From assembly GCA_947372865.1 (NCBI GenBank), contig CANBVJ010000027.1, positions 1 to 41,148 of the forward strand: 41,148 nt of DNA. Reading direction: 5' to 3'. This document shows, one piece after another, positions 14,967-23,307 of the stretch. Made by a program: the position numbers and the translations under genes. The notes under the pieces are model-generated. The model was not told the DNA's origin. It did no database searches and saw nothing but the letters and a program-made list of their open reading frames with translations. The stretch comes from Comamonadaceae bacterium (GTDB taxonomy: Bacteria > Pseudomonadota > Gammaproteobacteria > Burkholderiales > Burkholderiaceae_C). Numbering within the stretch: position 1 is the first letter of the stretch; the number at the start of each line of letters is the position of its first letter.

Positions 14967-16829
14967 ATGAACTCACCTGCGATGCAAGGGCTGCAACTCA
15001 ATACCCCAGACTTCGTCAAACACCCGCGCCTGATTGCCTGGGTGGCCGACATGGCCGCGCTGTGCAAGCCCGCCGCCATCCACTGGTGCGACGGCTCGCA
15101 AGAGGAATACCAGGCGCTGTGCCAGCAACTGGTGGACGCCGGCACCTTTACCAAACTCAACCCCGCCAAGCGCCCCAACAGCTTCTTGGCCTGCTCGGAC
15201 CCCAGCGACGTGGCCCGCGTGGAAGACCGCACCTATATTTGCAGCGCACGCAAAGAGGACGCGGGCCCGACCAACAACTGGATGGAACCCGCCGAGATGC
15301 GCGCCACCCTGGGGCCGCTGTTTGACGGCTGCATGGCCGGACGCACCATGTACGTGGTGCCGTTTTCCATGGGCCCGCTGGGTTCGCACATTGCGCACAT
15401 TGGTATCGAAATCAGCGACAGCGCTTACGTGGCGGTCAACCAGCGCATCATGACGCGCATGGGCCGCGCGGTGTACGACGTGCTGGGCGTGGACGGCGCC
15501 TTTGTGCCTTGCATGCACACCGTGGGCGCACCGCTGGCCGCAGGCCAGGCCGACGTGAAATGGCCATGCAACAAGACCAAATACATCGTGCACTTTCCTG
15601 AGACGCGTGAGATCTGGTCGTATGGCTCGGGCTACGGCGGCAACGCCTTGCTGGGCAAAAAGTGTTTTGCGCTGCGCATTGCGTCCACCATGGGCCGTGA
15701 CCAAGGTTGGCTGGCCGAACACATGCTCATTTTGGGCGTGACCAACCCGCAGGGCAAAAAGTACCACGTGGCCGCCGCTTTCCCGAGTGCCTGCGGCAAG
15801 ACCAATTTTTCGATGCTGGTACCGCCCGAGGGCTTTGCCGGCTGGAAAGTCACCACCATTGGTGACGACATTGCCTGGGTCAAGCCGCATTCGGACGGTA
15901 AGCTCTACGCCATCAACCCCGAGGCTGGCTATTTTGGCGTGGCCCCTGGCACCAACTACCACACCAACCCCAACTGCATGGCCAGCCTGGGCCACGACGT
16001 GATCTTTACCAACGTGGCGCTCACCGATGACGGCGACGTCTGGTGGGAAGGCATGGAAAAAGACACGGGTACCACGCCCGACCACCTAATCGACTGGCAA
16101 GGCAAGGACTGGACGCCGCAAATCGCCCGCGAAACCGGCGCCAAGGCAGCCCACCCTAATTCCCGCTTCACCGTGGCAGCCGGCAACAACCCGGCGCTGG
16201 ACCCCGCGTGGGACGACGCTGCAGGCGTGCCGATTGACGCCTTCATTTTTGGTGGCCGCCGCTCCACCACCGTGCCGCTGGTGACTGAGGCGCGCAACTG
16301 GGTCGAAGGCGTCTACATGGCCGCCACCATGGGCTCCGAGACAACGGCCGCCGCCGTGGGCCAACAAGGCGTGGTGCGGCGCGACCCGTTTGCCATGCTG
16401 CCGTTTACCGGCTACAACGTGAGCGACTACTTCCAGCACTGGCTCAATATGGGCAACAAGCTCAGCGCCGCGGGCGCCAAGCTGCCCGCCATTTACTGCG
16501 TCAACTGGTTCCGCAAGGGCGCCGACGGCAAGTTTGTCTGGCCCGGTTATGGCGAAAACATGCGCGTGCTCAAATGGATGATTGACCGCCTCGAAGGCAC
16601 GGCCAAGGGCACCGAGACCGGCTTTGGCGTCAGCCCCACTTACGGCGAAATCACCTGGGACGGCCTGGACTTCACACCGGCCCAGTTTGACACCGTCACC
16701 AGCCTGGACAAAGCCGACTGGAAGCAGGAAATTGCGCTGCACACCGAGCTTTTCACGCAACTGGCCTACCACCTGCCGGCCGAACTGGCTGCCACCAAGG
16801 TAGCACTGGAACAGCGCCTGGCGGCCTGA
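14967..16829 (+). CDS. pckG: Phosphoenolpyruvate carboxykinase (GTP)
   Basis: Converts oxaloacetate and GTP to PEP, CO2 and GDP, the first committed step of gluconeogenesis; expected when the cell grows on organic or amino acids. The 620 residues match the GTP-dependent family in length. Landmarks are the PEPCK loop [11 protein letters not shown] (272-282, P-loop), TIGDDIAW (297-304, metal-binding aspartates), the [21 protein letters not shown] region and the C-terminal [21 protein letters not shown]. The ATG at 14967 has TTAGGAGC eight bases upstream. An open frame extends further 5' but covers the promoter and leader, so it is not coding. Probably monocistronic. Confidence 0.97.
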   Translation: MNSPAMQGLQLNTPDFVKHPRLIAWVADMAALCKPAAIHWCDGSQEEYQALCQQLVDAGTFTKLNPAKRPNSFLACSDPSDVARVEDRTYICSARKEDAGPTNNWMEPAEMRATLGPLFDGCMAGRTMYVVPFSMGPLGSHIAHIGIEISDSAYVAVNQRIMTRMGRAVYDVLGVDGAFVPCMHTVGAPLAAGQADVKWPCNKTKYIVHFPETREIWSYGSGYGGNALLGKKCFALRIASTMGRDQGWLAEHMLILGVTNPQGKKYHVAAAFPSACGKTNFSMLVPPEGFAGWKVTTIGDDIAWVKPHSDGKLYAINPEAGYFGVAPGTNYHTNPNCMASLGHDVIFTNVALTDDGDVWWEGMEKDTGTTPDHLIDWQGKDWTPQIARETGAKAAHPNSRFTVAAGNNPALDPAWDDAAGVPIDAFIFGGRRSTTVPLVTEARNWVEGVYMAATMGSETTAAAVGQQGVVRRDPFAMLPFTGYNVSDYFQHWLNMGNKLSAAGAKLPAIYCVNWFRKGADGKFVWPGYGENMRVLKWMIDRLEGTAKGTETGFGVSPTYGEITWDGLDFTPAQFDTVTSLDKADWKQEIALHTELFTQLAYHLPAELAATKVALEQRLAA

Positions 16830-16851
16830 GCGCGCCGACCCGGCGTCTGGC

Positions 16852-17937
16852 TTAACTGCGAATCCGCCGGGGCGCGACCACCACCTGGTTGCGACCCTGG
16901 CGCTTGGCCTGGTACAGGGCGCCGTCTGCGGCGCGCAGCAGCGCGTCCAGCGGGGCCAGGTGGTCCCAATTAGCCACTCCAATCGACACGCTGATGGGCA
17001 GGGTCTCGCCCGCCCCCAGCGTGAACGGCTCCTGGGTGACGGCAGCGCAAATGCGCTGGGCGATGCGCGCAGCGCGGACCGCATCCACCTCGGGCAGCAA
17101 GACACAAAACTCTTCACCACCATAGCGGGCGCACAAATCGCCGGGGCGCAGCGCAACCTCAATGCGCCGCGCCGTCTGGCACAGCACCTGGTCCCCCACC
17201 GGGTGGCCGTGCGCATCGTTGACGCGTTTGAAGTGGTCAATGTCAATCATCAAAATGGACACCGAACGGGGCGGCGACAGGGAGCGGCACAAGGTACGCG
17301 GATAGGTGCGCTCCATCCAGCGTCGGTTGTGCAAGCCAGTCAGGGCGTCGGTTTCGGCGTCGTGGGCCAGGCGCTGCTGGTGGTCCATAGCTTCGCTCAG
17401 TCCAGCGTTGGCGTTGCGCATGCGGGTCGACAGCAGACGCAACAAGTTCAACGCAATTTGGGGCGCTGCCTGCATGGACTGGCGCACCATGGTGGCGGGC
17501 ACCGCCAACACCTGCGAATCCTGTTCGGCAATAGCCCAGGCATTGGGCGCCTGGCCATCGATCAGCGACTGTTCGCCCACCGATTCCCCCGGCGCAATGC
17601 GTGCGACCTCTTTGCGCACCAGCGCTGACGCAGGCGGGGTGACACTGGCCACCGATGCCGATCCGGGCACCGAGTCCAGCCAAACGGACAACTGGCCGCT
17701 GAGGAGCAAAAACAAGGTGTCATGCGCGGTGCCGCTGCGGATCAGGGGCTCACCACACTTGAGCGCCCGCACGGGGGCGCAATGCAACCAGTCTTGCACC
17801 GCAGCGTAAGGCACGCCGTTGAGCAAAGGCGACCGCAGCAAGAGCACCCGCTGCGCCGGGGTCAACGACACGGGGCGCCGTGCTGGCGCCGCAGTGCCGG
17901 CCAAAGACGTGTGTCGGCGCTCGGTGTGGTCGTTCAT
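16852..17937 (-). CDS. Diguanylate cyclase with N-terminal cyclic-nucleotide-binding-like domain
   Basis: Makes cyclic-di-GMP from two GTP. Residues 40-165 resemble a cyclic nucleotide-binding (Crp-type) beta roll: DTLFLLLSGQLSVW, IAPGESVGEQSLIDG and ANAWAIAEQDSQVLAVP-like strands. The GGDEF domain (about 195-355) has the signature NRRWMER, the metal-binding D232 in IDIDHFK, the active site RYGGEEF (271-277) and an inhibitory I-site R264-x-x-D267 five residues ahead. So it is likely catalytically active and product-inhibited, with output gated by a small ligand. It has no membrane segment, so it acts in the cytoplasm. It converges on pckG with 22 bases between stops. Confidence 0.9.
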   Translation of the reverse strand: MNDHTERRHTSLAGTAAPARRPVSLTPAQRVLLLRSPLLNGVPYAAVQDWLHCAPVRALKCGEPLIRSGTAHDTLFLLLSGQLSVWLDSVPGSASVASVTPPASALVRKEVARIAPGESVGEQSLIDGQAPNAWAIAEQDSQVLAVPATMVRQSMQAAPQIALNLLRLLSTRMRNANAGLSEAMDHQQRLAHDAETDALTGLHNRRWMERTYPRTLCRSLSPPRSVSILMIDIDHFKRVNDAHGHPVGDQVLCQTARRIEVALRPGDLCARYGGEEFCVLLPEVDAVRAARIAQRICAAVTQEPFTLGAGETLPISVSIGVANWDHLAPLDALLRAADGALYQAKRQGRNQVVVAPRRIRS

Positions 17938-18280
17938 AAAATCCCCGGACCTCTTGTTGCGTTGGTGGATGCATGGCAGTTACCAGGCATCAGCCGCACC
18001 GCGCAATGCGCCACCGTGTCGGCTGCAGCCCAGCATCGTACTACTACTCAAATTTATGATGAAATACATTTAGATATTCAGCTCAGGCATCGGACCCGTC
18101 GCGGGCACTGCCGACCGCTTGGACCTGCGACAGGTCGCACGGCACTTGAAAGGGCCTAAACCCCCGTTACACAGGCCTAGGGACAAACCCGTAACAGCAG
18201 CTTCACCCGGACCACTGCGACACACCCGACCCAAGGCGATGTCCTCCAATGAAAAGGGCACCGTTTTGCACCATAAACTG

Positions 18281-18295
18281 GCACTAGAAAGGTGC
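18281..18295. promoter_or_regulatory. NtrC-like binding site
   Basis: GCACTAGAAAGGTGC matches the enteric NtrC consensus (GCACC-N5-GGTGC) except one arm base. A wider inverted repeat, TTTGCACC (18265-18272) and GGTGCAAA (18291-18298), shares its right arm. NtrC sites are usually about 100 bases upstream of the promoter, whereas this one is almost adjacent, so the call is tentative. Confidence 0.4.
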
Positions 18296-18300
18296 AAATC

Positions 18301-18316
18301 TGGCCCGAGTCTGGCA
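18301..18316 (+). promoter_or_regulatory. Sigma-54-like (-24/-12) promoter
   Basis: TGGCCCGAGTCTGGCA matches TGGCACG-N4-TTGCW at ten of twelve defined positions, with the obligatory GG and GC 10 bases apart. A second, weaker match (TGGCAC-N8-GC) starts at 18312. The start site would fall near 18327, leaving a leader of about 125 nucleotides. Confidence 0.45.
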
Positions 18317-18454
18317 CTACAAAGGCATGCATCTGGCTCTACTCCCAGGGTGCCGCGCCAGACAAACTCATGTGCTCATGCGGTTGGGTTATGAAACGAG
18401 CGTTAGCATGGGACTCGCTCCATCCGCACATTTTTTTATTGAAAGGGTATCTGT

Positions 18455-19465
18455 ATGAAAAAGACTTTGCTTCCCGTCCTGGCCAAGACCTTGGTCGGCT
18501 TTTTGGCCGTTGTTGGCGTTTCCTCGGCTTTTGCACAAGCCAAAAAAGAGGTCACCTTTGCGCACCAGGATATGGTGCTGCCCTACCGCATCGTGATGGA
18601 ATCGGCTGAGCTGGAAAAAGCCACCGGTTACAAAATCAACTGGCGCATGTTTGGCGGCGGCGGCGACGTGATCAAGGCCATGGCCTCGGGTGACGTGCAA
18701 GTCGGTGAAGCGGGTTCAAGCCCCTTGGCGGCTGCCGTAAGCCAGGGCCAGGACCTCAAGCTGGTCTGGATTCTGGACGACATCGCCGCATCTGACACCT
18801 TGGTGGCGCGCAACGGCTCCGGCATCAATGGCTGGAAAGACCTGGTTGGCAAGAAAGTCGCGGTGCCTTTCGTCTCTACCGCCCATTACTCGCTGATGGT
18901 TGGCATGAAGCTCGAAGGCGTGGACGCCAAGTCGGTTAACGTGATGAACATGCGCCCTCCAGAAATCGCTGCAGCCTGGGAGCGCGGTGACATTGACGCC
19001 TCCTTCATCTGGGACCCGGTTCTGTCCAAAATCCGCCACACCGGCAAAGCCATTGCCAACTCAGGCGATGTGGGCAAAAAAGGCTATCCCACATTTGACG
19101 GCCTGGTCGTCAACGCTAAATGGGCCGCTGAAAACCGCGACTTCGTGGTGGCCATGGTCAAGGCCATTTCCAAAGCCGATGCCAACTACCGCGCCAACAC
19201 CGCCAAGTGGACCGCCACTTCGCCCGAAGTGAAAGCCGTGGCCAAGTGGACCAAAGCGGACGAAAAAGAAGTGCCTGCCGCGATGGCCGCTTTTGTGTTC
19301 CCCGACACCGCAGCCCAAATGTCGGCCACCTGGCTGGGCGGCGGCGCAGCCAAAACCCTGGCCAACACCTCGACCTTCCTGAAGGAACAGGGCCGCATCC
19401 AGGAAGTCAAACCTGACTACGGCACTTTCGTGGACAGCAGCTACTTGCGCGATGCAATGAAGTAA
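18455..19465 (+). CDS. TauA-like ABC transporter substrate-binding protein
   Basis: Periplasmic binding protein of the NitT/TauT family, 336 residues. A signal peptide ends near SSAFA (residue 27). The mature part keeps TauA features: [58 protein letters not shown] and [14 protein letters not shown] lies eight bases before the ATG. By sequence it resembles TauA of taurine transporters, but the operon carries no TauD dioxygenase and ends with a ureohydrolase, so a nitrogen-rich guanidino compound is a possible ligand. This substrate is inference. A terminator-like hairpin follows and would raise its level above the other subunits. Confidence 0.88.
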   Translation: MKKTLLPVLAKTLVGFLAVVGVSSAFAQAKKEVTFAHQDMVLPYRIVMESAELEKATGYKINWRMFGGGGDVIKAMASGDVQVGEAGSSPLAAAVSQGQDLKLVWILDDIAASDTLVARNGSGINGWKDLVGKKVAVPFVSTAHYSLMVGMKLEGVDAKSVNVMNMRPPEIAAAWERGDIDASFIWDPVLSKIRHTGKAIANSGDVGKKGYPTFDGLVVNAKWAAENRDFVVAMVKAISKADANYRANTAKWTATSPEVKAVAKWTKADEKEVPAAMAAFVFPDTAAQMSATWLGGGAAKTLANTSTFLKEQGRIQEVKPDYGTFVDSSYLRDAMK

Positions 19466-19526
19466 TCTGCGCTCGCTGGTCACGGCACGGGCACGCCGCC
19501 CGTTGCCTGGGCTGCATGCCACCAGA

Positions 19527-19558
19527 GGGGCAACTTTCAAAAAGTTCGCCCCTTTTTT
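19527..19558 (+). terminator. Intercistronic terminator/attenuator after the binding-protein gene
   Basis: GGGGC-AACTTT-CAA-AAAGTT-C-GCCCC followed by TTTTTT. An 11-base-pair stem with one bulged C and a U6 tract. It lies between the binding-protein and ATPase genes, 29 bases before the ATPase start. Partial read-through would give more binding protein than ATPase and permease, a common arrangement in ABC operons. Confidence 0.75.
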
Positions 19559-19586
19559 CTTGAATCGATGTTTTCCCCGGATTGTT

Positions 19587-20375
19587 ATGCCCACATTGCA
19601 AATCAAAGACCTGACGGTGAACTACGCCGTCAAAGGCGGCACCCTGCAGGCACTCGCGCCTGTCAACCTGGAAATGAAGGGCGGCGACTTTGTCGTCGCG
19701 CTCGGCGCTTCCGGTTGCGGCAAGACGACGCTGCTCAACTGCATAGCCGGTTTCTTGCCCCCGTCCAGCGGCGAAGTGCTGCTCAACGGCGAGCACGTGG
19801 AAGGCCCGGGCGCCGACCGCGGCGTGGTGTTTCAGAAACACGCGCTCATGCCTTGGCTGAGCGTGATTGACAACGTCTGCCTGGGCTTGCGCATGCGCGG
19901 CGTGGGCACCTTGGAGCGCCGGCGCATTGGCGAAGAAAAACTGGCGCTGGTGGGCCTGGAAAAATACGCCGACCGCGCGGTGTACGAACTCTCGGGCGGC
20001 ATGCAGCAGCGCGTGGGCATTGCCCGCGCCCTGGCCAGCGACCCCGCCGTGCTTCTCATGGACGAACCCATGGGCGCGCTCGACGCCTTCACACGCGAGA
20101 CGGTGCAAGAAATCCTATTGCACGCCTGGTCGGCGTCCAACAAGATGGTGTTCTTCATTACCCACTCGGTGGAAGAAGCGCTGTTTTTGTCCACCCGATT
20201 GATCGTGATGAGCCCCAGCCCCGGCCGCATCACCCACATTTACGAGGACGTGCCGTTCTCGCGCCAGTTTCTGGAACACGGCGACACCCGAAAGGTGAAG
20301 TCCGAGCCCGAGTTCATCCGCATGCGCGAAGAAGTGCTGTCCATCATCCACCAACGCGAGGCCGCCCATGTCTAA
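19587..20375 (+). CDS. TauB/SsuB-like ABC transporter ATP-binding protein
   Basis: Cytoplasmic ATPase of the importer, 262 residues. Walker [11 protein letters not shown]-loop in [14 protein letters not shown], signature LSGGMQQR, Walker [15 protein letters not shown] and the H-loop in [10 protein letters not shown] are all intact. ATG 19587 begins [11 protein letters not shown]; the longer upstream frame would run through the terminator. Its 3' end overlaps the permease gene by eight bases. Confidence 0.92.
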   Translation: MPTLQIKDLTVNYAVKGGTLQALAPVNLEMKGGDFVVALGASGCGKTTLLNCIAGFLPPSSGEVLLNGEHVEGPGADRGVVFQKHALMPWLSVIDNVCLGLRMRGVGTLERRRIGEEKLALVGLEKYADRAVYELSGGMQQRVGIARALASDPAVLLMDEPMGALDAFTRETVQEILLHAWSASNKMVFFITHSVEEALFLSTRLIVMSPSPGRITHIYEDVPFSRQFLEHGDTRKVKSEPEFIRMREEVLSIIHQREAAHV

Positions 20376-21186
20376 GCCATCTACTGCAGCGCTCAAGACC
20401 AGCGCCTTCAAAATTCCGGGCCAAGGCTCCAGTGCGGTCATTACGACCGTCACGATTACGGCCTTTTTTGCCATCTGGCTTGCCGCCACGAATTTAGGCT
20501 GGATCAAGCCGATTTTTCTGCCCTCGCCACAAGCCACATACCAGCAGTTTTACGAATACCTGACCGGTGCGGCCAACGACAAGCCACTGTGGCAGCACTT
20601 CGTGGCTAGCCTGTTGCGGGTGTTCAGCGCCTTTTTGTTGGCGTGCTTGATCGCCATTCCTGTGGGCATCGCCATGGGCATGTCGCGCTTTTGGCGCGGG
20701 ATTTTTGACCCCCCCATCGAACTGCTGCGCCCGCTGCCGCCGCTGGCGTATTTGCCGCTGATCATCATCTGGTTTGGCATTGACGAGCTGCCCAAGGTAT
20801 TGCTGATTTACCTGAGCTGCTTTGCACCACTGGCCATGGCCGCGCGCTCGGGCATGCGCAGCGCCTCGCAAGAGCAGATGAACGCCGCCTACTCCATGGG
20901 CGCGAGCTACAGCCAGGTAATCTGGCACGTGGTGCTGCCGGCGGCCATGCCCGAGATTTTGGTGGGCATGCGCATCGCCATCGGCTTTGGCTGGAGCACG
21001 CTGGTGGCTGCGGAAATGGTGGCCGCCAATGTGGGCCTGGGCCAGATGGTGCTTAATGCCTCTAATTTCTTGCGGACCGACATTGTGGTGATGGGCATCA
21101 TCGTGATCGGCTCGGTAGCTTTTGCCTTTGACCTGCTCATGCGCTGGGTCGAGAAGAAAGTGGTTCCATGGAGGGGACGGATGTGA
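20368..21186 (+). CDS. TauC/SsuC-like ABC transporter permease
   Basis: Inner-membrane subunit, 272 residues, about six helices. The EAA loop that docks on the ATPase is recognisable in [43 protein letters not shown] and [20 protein letters not shown] are typical of the TauC/SsuC family. GCGAGG inside the ATPase gene serves as ribosome site. The stop codon overlaps the GTG start of the ureohydrolase gene, so all three are coupled. Confidence 0.92.
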   Translation: MSKPSTAALKTSAFKIPGQGSSAVITTVTITAFFAIWLAATNLGWIKPIFLPSPQATYQQFYEYLTGAANDKPLWQHFVASLLRVFSAFLLACLIAIPVGIAMGMSRFWRGIFDPPIELLRPLPPLAYLPLIIIWFGIDELPKVLLIYLSCFAPLAMAARSGMRSASQEQMNAAYSMGASYSQVIWHVVLPAAMPEILVGMRIAIGFGWSTLVAAEMVAANVGLGQMVLNASNFLRTDIVVMGIIVIGSVAFAFDLLMRWVEKKVVPWRGRM

Positions 21187-22163
21187 CTGCAGCACCTGGA
21201 TTTTTCAAACCGATTACCGGCTCGGTGATGCCGCGCTTTGCCGGCCTGGCCACGCTGATGCGCCTGCCCTATGTGCAAGCGCACGACCCCGAGTTTGCCG
21301 ACGTAGAAATTGGCCTGGTCGGCATTCCCTGGGACGGCGGCACCACCAACCGCCCTGGTGCCCGCCACGGCCCGCGCCAGGTGCGTGACATTTCCACCAT
21401 GATCCGCAACGTCAACCGCGCCAGCGGCATCGCGCCGTTTTCGCTGTGCAACTGCGCCGACCTAGGCGACACCCCGGTCAACCCGGTGGACCTGATGGAT
21501 TCGCTCGCGCGCATCGAAACGTTCTTTAACGGCGTCTGCGGCGCGGGCATTGCACCCCTGTCGGTGGGTGGCGACCATTTGGTGTCGCTGCCGGTAATGC
21601 GCGCCATCGTCAAGCAAACCGGCCCCCTGGGCATGGTGCACTTTGACGCCCACACCGACACCTGGGACGGCTACTTCGGCGGCTTCAAGTACACCCACGG
21701 CACGCCCTTTCGCCGCGCCGTAGAAGAAGGCCTGCTCGACCCCAAGCGCACGGTGCAAATCGGTATTCGCGGCGCGCTGTACAGCGACGCCGAAGACACC
21801 TGGGGCCAGGAACAAGGCATCCGCGTGATCGACATCGACGAGTTCAACGCCCTGGGCGTCGAAGGCACGATTGCCGAGGCGAGGCGCGTGGTGGGTGATG
21901 GCGCAACGTATTTGAGTTTTGACGTGGACGCGCTTGACCCGGTCTACGCCCCTGGCACCGGCACGCCCGAGATCGGTGGCATGACCACCCTGCAAGCCCA
22001 GCACGTGGTGCGCGGCCTGCAAGGCCTGAACCTGGTGGGTGGCGATGTGGTCGAAGTCTCGCCCCCGTTTGACCCCAGCGGCAATACCGCCCTGGTGGGC
22101 GCGACGATGATGTTTGAGATTCTGTGCGTGCTGGCGGACAGCGTGCGCAAACGCCGGGGCTAA
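21183..22163 (+). CDS. Ureohydrolase of the agmatinase/guanidinobutyrase family
   Basis: Binuclear metal hydrolase that splits a guanidino compound to urea and an amine. GTG 21183 (GTGA overlap with the permease stop, GGAGGGG six bases upstream) is preferred to ATG 21168; length is then 326. Metal ligands are H132 in GGDH, D155/H157/D159 in DAHTD and D247/D249 in SFDVDALDP. The N-terminal MPRFAGLATLMRLP, FRRAVEEGLL and PGTGTPEIGGMTTLQA resemble Pseudomonas guanidinobutyrase/guanidinopropionase more than agmatinase. The same clade includes Ni-dependent guanidine hydrolase, whose accessory Ni chaperones are not seen here. Substrates such as guanidine, a guanidino acid or taurocyamine are all possible. 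Coupling to a TauABC-type importer suggests the enzyme's substrate is what is imported. Confidence 0.88.
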   Translation: MTAAPGFFKPITGSVMPRFAGLATLMRLPYVQAHDPEFADVEIGLVGIPWDGGTTNRPGARHGPRQVRDISTMIRNVNRASGIAPFSLCNCADLGDTPVNPVDLMDSLARIETFFNGVCGAGIAPLSVGGDHLVSLPVMRAIVKQTGPLGMVHFDAHTDTWDGYFGGFKYTHGTPFRRAVEEGLLDPKRTVQIGIRGALYSDAEDTWGQEQGIRVIDIDEFNALGVEGTIAEARRVVGDGATYLSFDVDALDPVYAPGTGTPEIGGMTTLQAQHVVRGLQGLNLVGGDVVEVSPPFDPSGNTALVGATMMFEILCVLADSVRKRRG

Positions 22164-22180
22164 GACGGATGATTGAAATT

Positions 22181-22224
22181 TGACAAGCCTGCGGGCTAGG
22201 GGTTCTTAGCCTACGAGCTTGTCA
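22181..22224. terminator. Stem-loop between the convergent ureohydrolase and toxin genes
   Basis: TGACAAGC (22181-22188) pairs with GCTTGTCA (22217-22224), and inside it GGCTA (22194-22198) pairs with TAGCC (22207-22211). There is no clear U-tract. It overlaps the last codons of the toxin gene. Possible bidirectional transcript end. Confidence 0.35.
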
Positions 22225-22472
22225 TATTCGCCATGCGTACCGATCCAGAACCAATGCACGCCACCTGCTACGGGAATACCCAGTGCACGGTAGTAGAGAC
22301 CGACGCGAACGCTATGAAATCGTCCATTTGCAACGGTCTTGAAATGCAATGACGGATGGTTTGGATCGGCTTTAAGCTGCGCGAAGTTGCGGTGAGCGAC
22401 GGCTTGAATTTCAGCAGGTAAGGCGTCAAGACACTGCCAGAACCGCTTTGATGCGGTGTGTTTCGGGCTCAA
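22206..22472 (-). CDS. RelE/ParE-superfamily toxin
   Basis: An 88-residue basic protein with the compact fold signature of RelE/ParE toxins: KRFWQCLDALPAEIQAVAHRNFAQLKADPNHPSLHFKTV, then FHSVRVGLYYRALG and a C-terminal HWFWIGTHGEYDKLV. The RVGLYYRAL strand and the terminal GTH-x-EYDK match the RelE-like subgroup that cleaves mRNA on ribosomes. The start overlaps the antitoxin stop by four bases, the usual antitoxin-first order. Base composition is more AT-rich than that of neighbours. Confidence 0.75.
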   Translation of the reverse strand: MSPKHTASKRFWQCLDALPAEIQAVAHRNFAQLKADPNHPSLHFKTVANGRFHSVRVGLYYRALGIPVAGGVHWFWIGTHGEYDKLVG

Positions 22473-22669
22473 AGTGGCCTCGCAGAACCTTCACGGTAGT
22501 CGGCAAGTGCTTCCTGAGCCAGCAGGTCGAGCTTGCCAGCGGCAGCATCTTGCGCGAGCTGGTGATCCCACGCCTTGCTGTCAAACTCGGCAAACCACTG
22601 CCGAAATTCCGCCAATTCCATTGGCGGTAGAGATTGAACGGCTTTTTCAATCGATTTCACATTTCCCAT
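22469..22669 (-). CDS. Antitoxin partner of the RelE-like toxin
   Basis: A small acidic protein of about 66 residues: an N-terminal helix with SIEKAVQSLPPMELAEFRQWFAEFDSKAWD followed by LAQDAAAGKLDLLAQEALADYREG. This is the known antitoxin pattern in which the C-terminal segment wraps the toxin. ATG 22669 has GGGAG six bases upstream; an ATG at 22687 has none. No DNA-binding fold is obvious, but a 15-base palindrome lies about 45 bases upstream and may be the site of autoregulation. Confidence 0.75.
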   Translation of the reverse strand: MGNVKSIEKAVQSLPPMELAEFRQWFAEFDSKAWDHQLAQDAAAGKLDLLAQEALADYREGSARPL

Positions 22670-22698
22670 TTTTAGCTCCCTTGTCACAGGAACTTAGA

Positions 22699-22726
22699 AT
22701 TATGCAGGTACAGCGGCCCGGCCGCT
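22699..22726 (-). promoter_or_regulatory. Toxin-antitoxin promoter and operator
   Basis: On the minus strand CATAAT (22699-22704) is a good -10 box about 30 bases before the antitoxin start. The near-perfect palindrome AGCGGCC-C-GGCCGCT (22712-22726) covers the region between -10 and -35, where an antitoxin or toxin-antitoxin complex would repress. On the plus strand the same palindrome precedes TTGTTTTTT and could instead be a terminator hairpin. Confidence 0.4.
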
Positions 22727-22820
22727 ACCCTTGTTTTTTGCAAGGCCGATAGACTCATGCCTCATCACGCAATACGCCCCCTCGCTTAGCCATCTTCCCC
22801 GCCCGGATTTGGAGTCCACC

Positions 22821-23213
22821 ATGAACCGCCACCACATAAGCTCCGGCTCGCGCTTTGAAGCCGAAATCGGTTATTCGCGCGCCGTGGTCGCCGGCGACTG
22901 GGTGTTCGTGTCGGGCACCACCGGTTTTGACTACGCCACCATGGCCATCTCGGACGATGTGCGCGAACAGGCCGCGCAGTGCTTCAAAAACATCGCCGCC
23001 GCCCTGGCCCAGGCCGACGCCAGCCTGGACGATGTGGTGCGCGTGAACTACATCGCTCCCCACACCGCCGACTTTGAACCCTGCTGGCCGGTGCTGCGCC
23101 AGTACTTGGGGAAAGCGCGCCCGGCGGCGACCATGGTGAGCGCGGGGCTGCTGGACGCGCGAATGAAGATTGAGATTGAGGTGACGGCGATGCGAAGGGG
23201 AGCTGCGGGTTGA
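22821..23213 (+). CDS. RidA/YjgF-family protein
   Basis: A 130-residue member of the family that deaminates reactive enamine/imine intermediates of PLP enzymes (archetype RidA) or acts in amine and pyrimidine catabolism. The conserved arginine R100 in GKARPAATM, the glutamate E120 in KIEIEVTAM and the FVSGTTGFDY strand are present. This points to an enzyme-active fold rather than a degenerate copy. GGAG lies six bases before the ATG. It lies 650 bases from the ureohydrolase, but the minus-strand toxin pair intervenes, so it is not in that operon. Confidence 0.87.
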   Translation: MNRHHISSGSRFEAEIGYSRAVVAGDWVFVSGTTGFDYATMAISDDVREQAAQCFKNIAAALAQADASLDDVVRVNYIAPHTADFEPCWPVLRQYLGKARPAATMVSAGLLDARMKIEIEVTAMRRGAAG

Positions 23214-23248
23214 TTCGTTCCAAGTCTTGACATGCTACGTGAGGGCTT

Positions 23249-23267
23249 GCCCAAAGGAATTTTGGGC
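23249..23267. terminator. Hairpin between convergent ridA-type and nuclease-like genes
   Basis: GCCCAAA-GGAAT-TTTGGGC is a perfect 7-base-pair stem with no strong U-tract on either strand. It is well placed to end both converging transcripts. Confidence 0.4.
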
Positions 23268-23307
23268 CCGCATGCTTTGGCTTGATAAATGAGCTACTTC
23301 ACTCCTT

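Larger units (their letters stand above)
18278..18337 (+). repeat. Tandem 27-base direct repeat upstream of the ABC transporter operon
   Basis: 18278-18304 and 18311-18337 share CTGGCACTA, AAAGG and ATCTGGC and agree at 21 of 27 positions. The period is 33 bases, close to three DNA turns, which would place two protein sites on the same face. Left copy contains the NtrC-like palindrome; the right copy overlaps the -12 end of the sigma-54-like promoter. Confidence 0.6.
17938..18454. other. 517-base intergenic regulatory region
   Basis: Divergent region between the diguanylate cyclase gene and the ABC transporter operon. The middle (18040-18080) is AT-rich, a plausible place for the cyclase promoter. 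The right half carries an NtrC-like site, a sigma-54-like promoter and a tandem direct repeat, listed separately. I see no convincing gene in it and no guanidine-I, -II or -III riboswitch pattern. Confidence 0.6.

Noticed and set aside
17938..18454. Guanidine riboswitch upstream of the transporter operon
   Set aside because: I looked for the guanidine-I, -II and -III patterns (for example paired ACGR loops) and found none. A covariance-model scan would be decisive.
18455..21186. Taurine or nitrate transporter by name alone
   Set aside because: TauA-like sequence is present, but no taurine dioxygenase, sulfonate monooxygenase or nitrate reductase is nearby. The ligand is left open.
22712..22726. 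Palindrome as a plus-strand terminator
   Set aside because: It is followed by a T-rich stretch but no plus-strand gene ends near it; its place at the antitoxin promoter makes an operator more likely.
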